Translations under genes and position numbers: made by a program
In this document: positions 15,176 to 16,280 of the stretch, piece by piece
Layout of the letters: the number at the start of each line of letters is the position of its first letter
How positions within the stretch are numbered: the first letter of the stretch is position 1
Assembly (NCBI GenBank): GCA_963928645.1
Contig: CAWVGT010000217.1
Location: 1-16,280 of the forward strand
Length of the DNA: 16,280 bases
Direction: 5' to 3'
Source of the DNA: Fimadaptatus sp963928645
GTDB taxonomy: Bacteria; Bacillota; Clostridia; Christensenellales; Aristaeellaceae
Notes under the pieces: generated by a model
Seen by the model: the letters and a program-made list of their open reading frames with translations, nothing else
Told to the model about the DNA's origin: nothing
Database searches by the model: none

Positions 15176-16280
15176 TTAAGCCGTCAACGGCGCAGAATCG
15201 TCACCCGACTCCGTCTCGCCGTCCAACAGCTGCGCGAGCCGCTGCTCATCCAATGCCTCTTCACGCATCAGCGCCTCGGTCAGCCGGCTCAGCTGCGCCA
15301 GATGCGCCCGCAGCAGCTCCAGCGCCGCCTCGTACCGCGCGCTCAGCAGCTCCGCTATGCCTGCATCGTCGCCCGCACCCAGCACGCGCAGGCTTATCGG
15401 ACAGTCGCGCATGCCCAGCTCCAGCCGCATCTGCGCGGCCAGCTCAGTGGCGCGCGCTATGTCGTTGGCCGCGCCCGAGCTTACATCCTGCTCGCCAAAC
15501 ACCAGCTGCTCCGCCGCGCGTCCGGCCAGCATTATGCTCAGCCGGTTGTTCAGCTCGTGCCGCGTGTACAGCAGCTTCTCGCGCGGCACCGACATAGAGT
15601 AACCCGCCGCGCCGAGCCCGCCGCCGGTGGGCAGTATGCTCAAGCGCCTCAGCCGGCTGTCCGGCTCCAGCAGGTGCGTGAGCAGCGCATGGCCGGCCTC
15701 GTGCACCGCCGTGAGCCTGCGCTCGCGCGCGTCCAGGCGCTGCGCATGCTCGCCGCCCACAGTCACGCTCAGGAAAGCCGCGTCTATGTCGTCGCGGGTT
15801 ATCGCGCCCAGGTCGCGCCGCGCCGCGTGCACCGCCGCTTCGTTTAGCAGGTTCTCCAGCGCCGCGCCCGAAAACGCTGCCGTGTCCAGCGCCAGCGCGC
15901 CCAGCGACACTTCGGGCGCGAGCGGCTTGTCCTTGGCGTGCAGCGCGAGTATCTGCCGGCGCTGCTCGCAGTTCGGCAGGCCGACCTCAATCTTCCGGTC
16001 GAACCGGCCCGGTCGGGTGAGCGCTGGATCGAGCACGTCCAGCCGGTTGGTGGCCGCTATCACTATCACGCCGTCGCTTGGGTGAAAGCCACTCATCTCG
16101 GTGAGCAGTGCATTGATCGTCTGATCGCGCTCATCGGTGCCGCCCTCGTGGCGACGCCCGCCTATCGCGTCTATCTCATCAATGAATACCACGCTGCGCT
16201 TACATGCGCGCGCCTTGCGAAACAGCTCGCGCACCCGCGACGCGCCCACGCCCACGTACATCTGAACGAAATCCGAACCC
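15176..16280 (-). CDS. FtsH-like AAA+ zinc metalloprotease (3' part; 5' end beyond window)
   Basis: The gene is cut by the right edge; 367 residues are visible. The frame stays open to position 16279 and reads GSDFVQMYVGVGASRVRELF, which is internal FtsH sequence, so an apparent ATG at 16261 is not the start. Visible parts are Walker B VVFIDEIDAIGGRR, the second region of homology TNRLDVLDPALTRPGRFDRKIEVGLP with both arginine fingers, the lid (SGAALENLLNEAA), the zinc motif HEAGH (bases 15703-15689) and the third ligand region GAANDIARAT. All needed for protease activity are present. FtsH proteins are membrane-anchored hexamers that degrade membrane and cytosolic proteins; the membrane part is outside the window. 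The end is compact: after LELGM the usual LGPV-type segment is replaced by CPISLRVLGAGDD, and the protein stops about 65 residues later. It may be a diverged paralog rather than the main FtsH. Confidence 0.92.
   Translation of the reverse strand, partial: GSDFVQMYVGVGASRVRELFRKARACKRSVVFIDEIDAIGGRRHEGGTDERDQTINALLTEMSGFHPSDGVIVIAATNRLDVLDPALTRPGRFDRKIEVGLPNCEQRRQILALHAKDKPLAPEVSLGALALDTAAFSGAALENLLNEAAVHAARRDLGAITRDDIDAAFLSVTVGGEHAQRLDARERRLTAVHEAGHALLTHLLEPDSRLRRLSILPTGGGLGAAGYSMSVPREKLLYTRHELNNRLSIMLAGRAAEQLVFGEQDVSSGAANDIARATELAAQMRLELGMRDCPISLRVLGAGDDAGIAELLSARYEAALELLRAHLAQLSRLTEALMREEALDEQRLAQLLDGETESGDDSAPLTA

Overview
The window carries ordinary bacterial chromosomal genes, GC-rich in the coding parts and visibly poorer in GC in the two long gene-free stretches. 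The best fit is a GC-rich member of the Bacillota (Clostridia-like). The reasons are very strong Shine-Dalgarno sites (one is a ten-base match to the 16S 3' end), several sigma-A-type promoters with exact 17-base spacers, the prs-pth-mfd gene order, and a YtrA-type GntR/ABC cassette. This is inference; no rRNA or other definitive marker is present. An oddity that runs through the genes is heavy use of ATA for isoleucine despite strong G/C-ending codon preference elsewhere.

Layout. Positions 1-85 look like the right end of an IS200/IS605-type element whose body lies outside the window. Positions 86-652 hold no gene I can support. A strong promoter (653-681) then drives a two-gene polyphosphate operon: a degenerate Ppx/GppA-like protein (721-2757) and polyphosphate kinase ppk1 (2785-4944). 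A second promoter overlaps the ppk1 stop codon and serves a CorC/HlyC-family membrane protein with CBS domains (5039-6388), closed by a 14-bp-stem terminator. A third promoter with a structured leader starts prs (6741-7694), pth (7767-8336) and mfd (8396-12022). These cover PRPP supply, peptidyl-tRNA recycling and transcription-repair coupling, and the group ends in a terminator shared with the opposite strand.

On the minus strand, reading leftward from about 14518, a promoter with an overlapping dyad operator drives a YtrA-type GntR repressor, an ABC ATPase and its membrane partner. The three genes overlap by one to four bases, so they are probably translationally coupled and autoregulated. 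A gene-free stretch (14519-15066) and a candidate terminator separate this cassette from the 3' part of an FtsH-like AAA+ zinc protease that runs off the right edge.

The most notable item is the Ppx-like protein. It keeps the whole Ppx fold pattern but has lost every catalytic signature I could place, and it carries an acidic insert of roughly 150 residues that includes a 95-residue stretch without Lys or Arg. It sits directly upstream of ppk1, which suggests a non-enzymatic, possibly regulatory, role in polyphosphate metabolism. I found no CRISPR array, tRNA, rRNA or complete mobile element.
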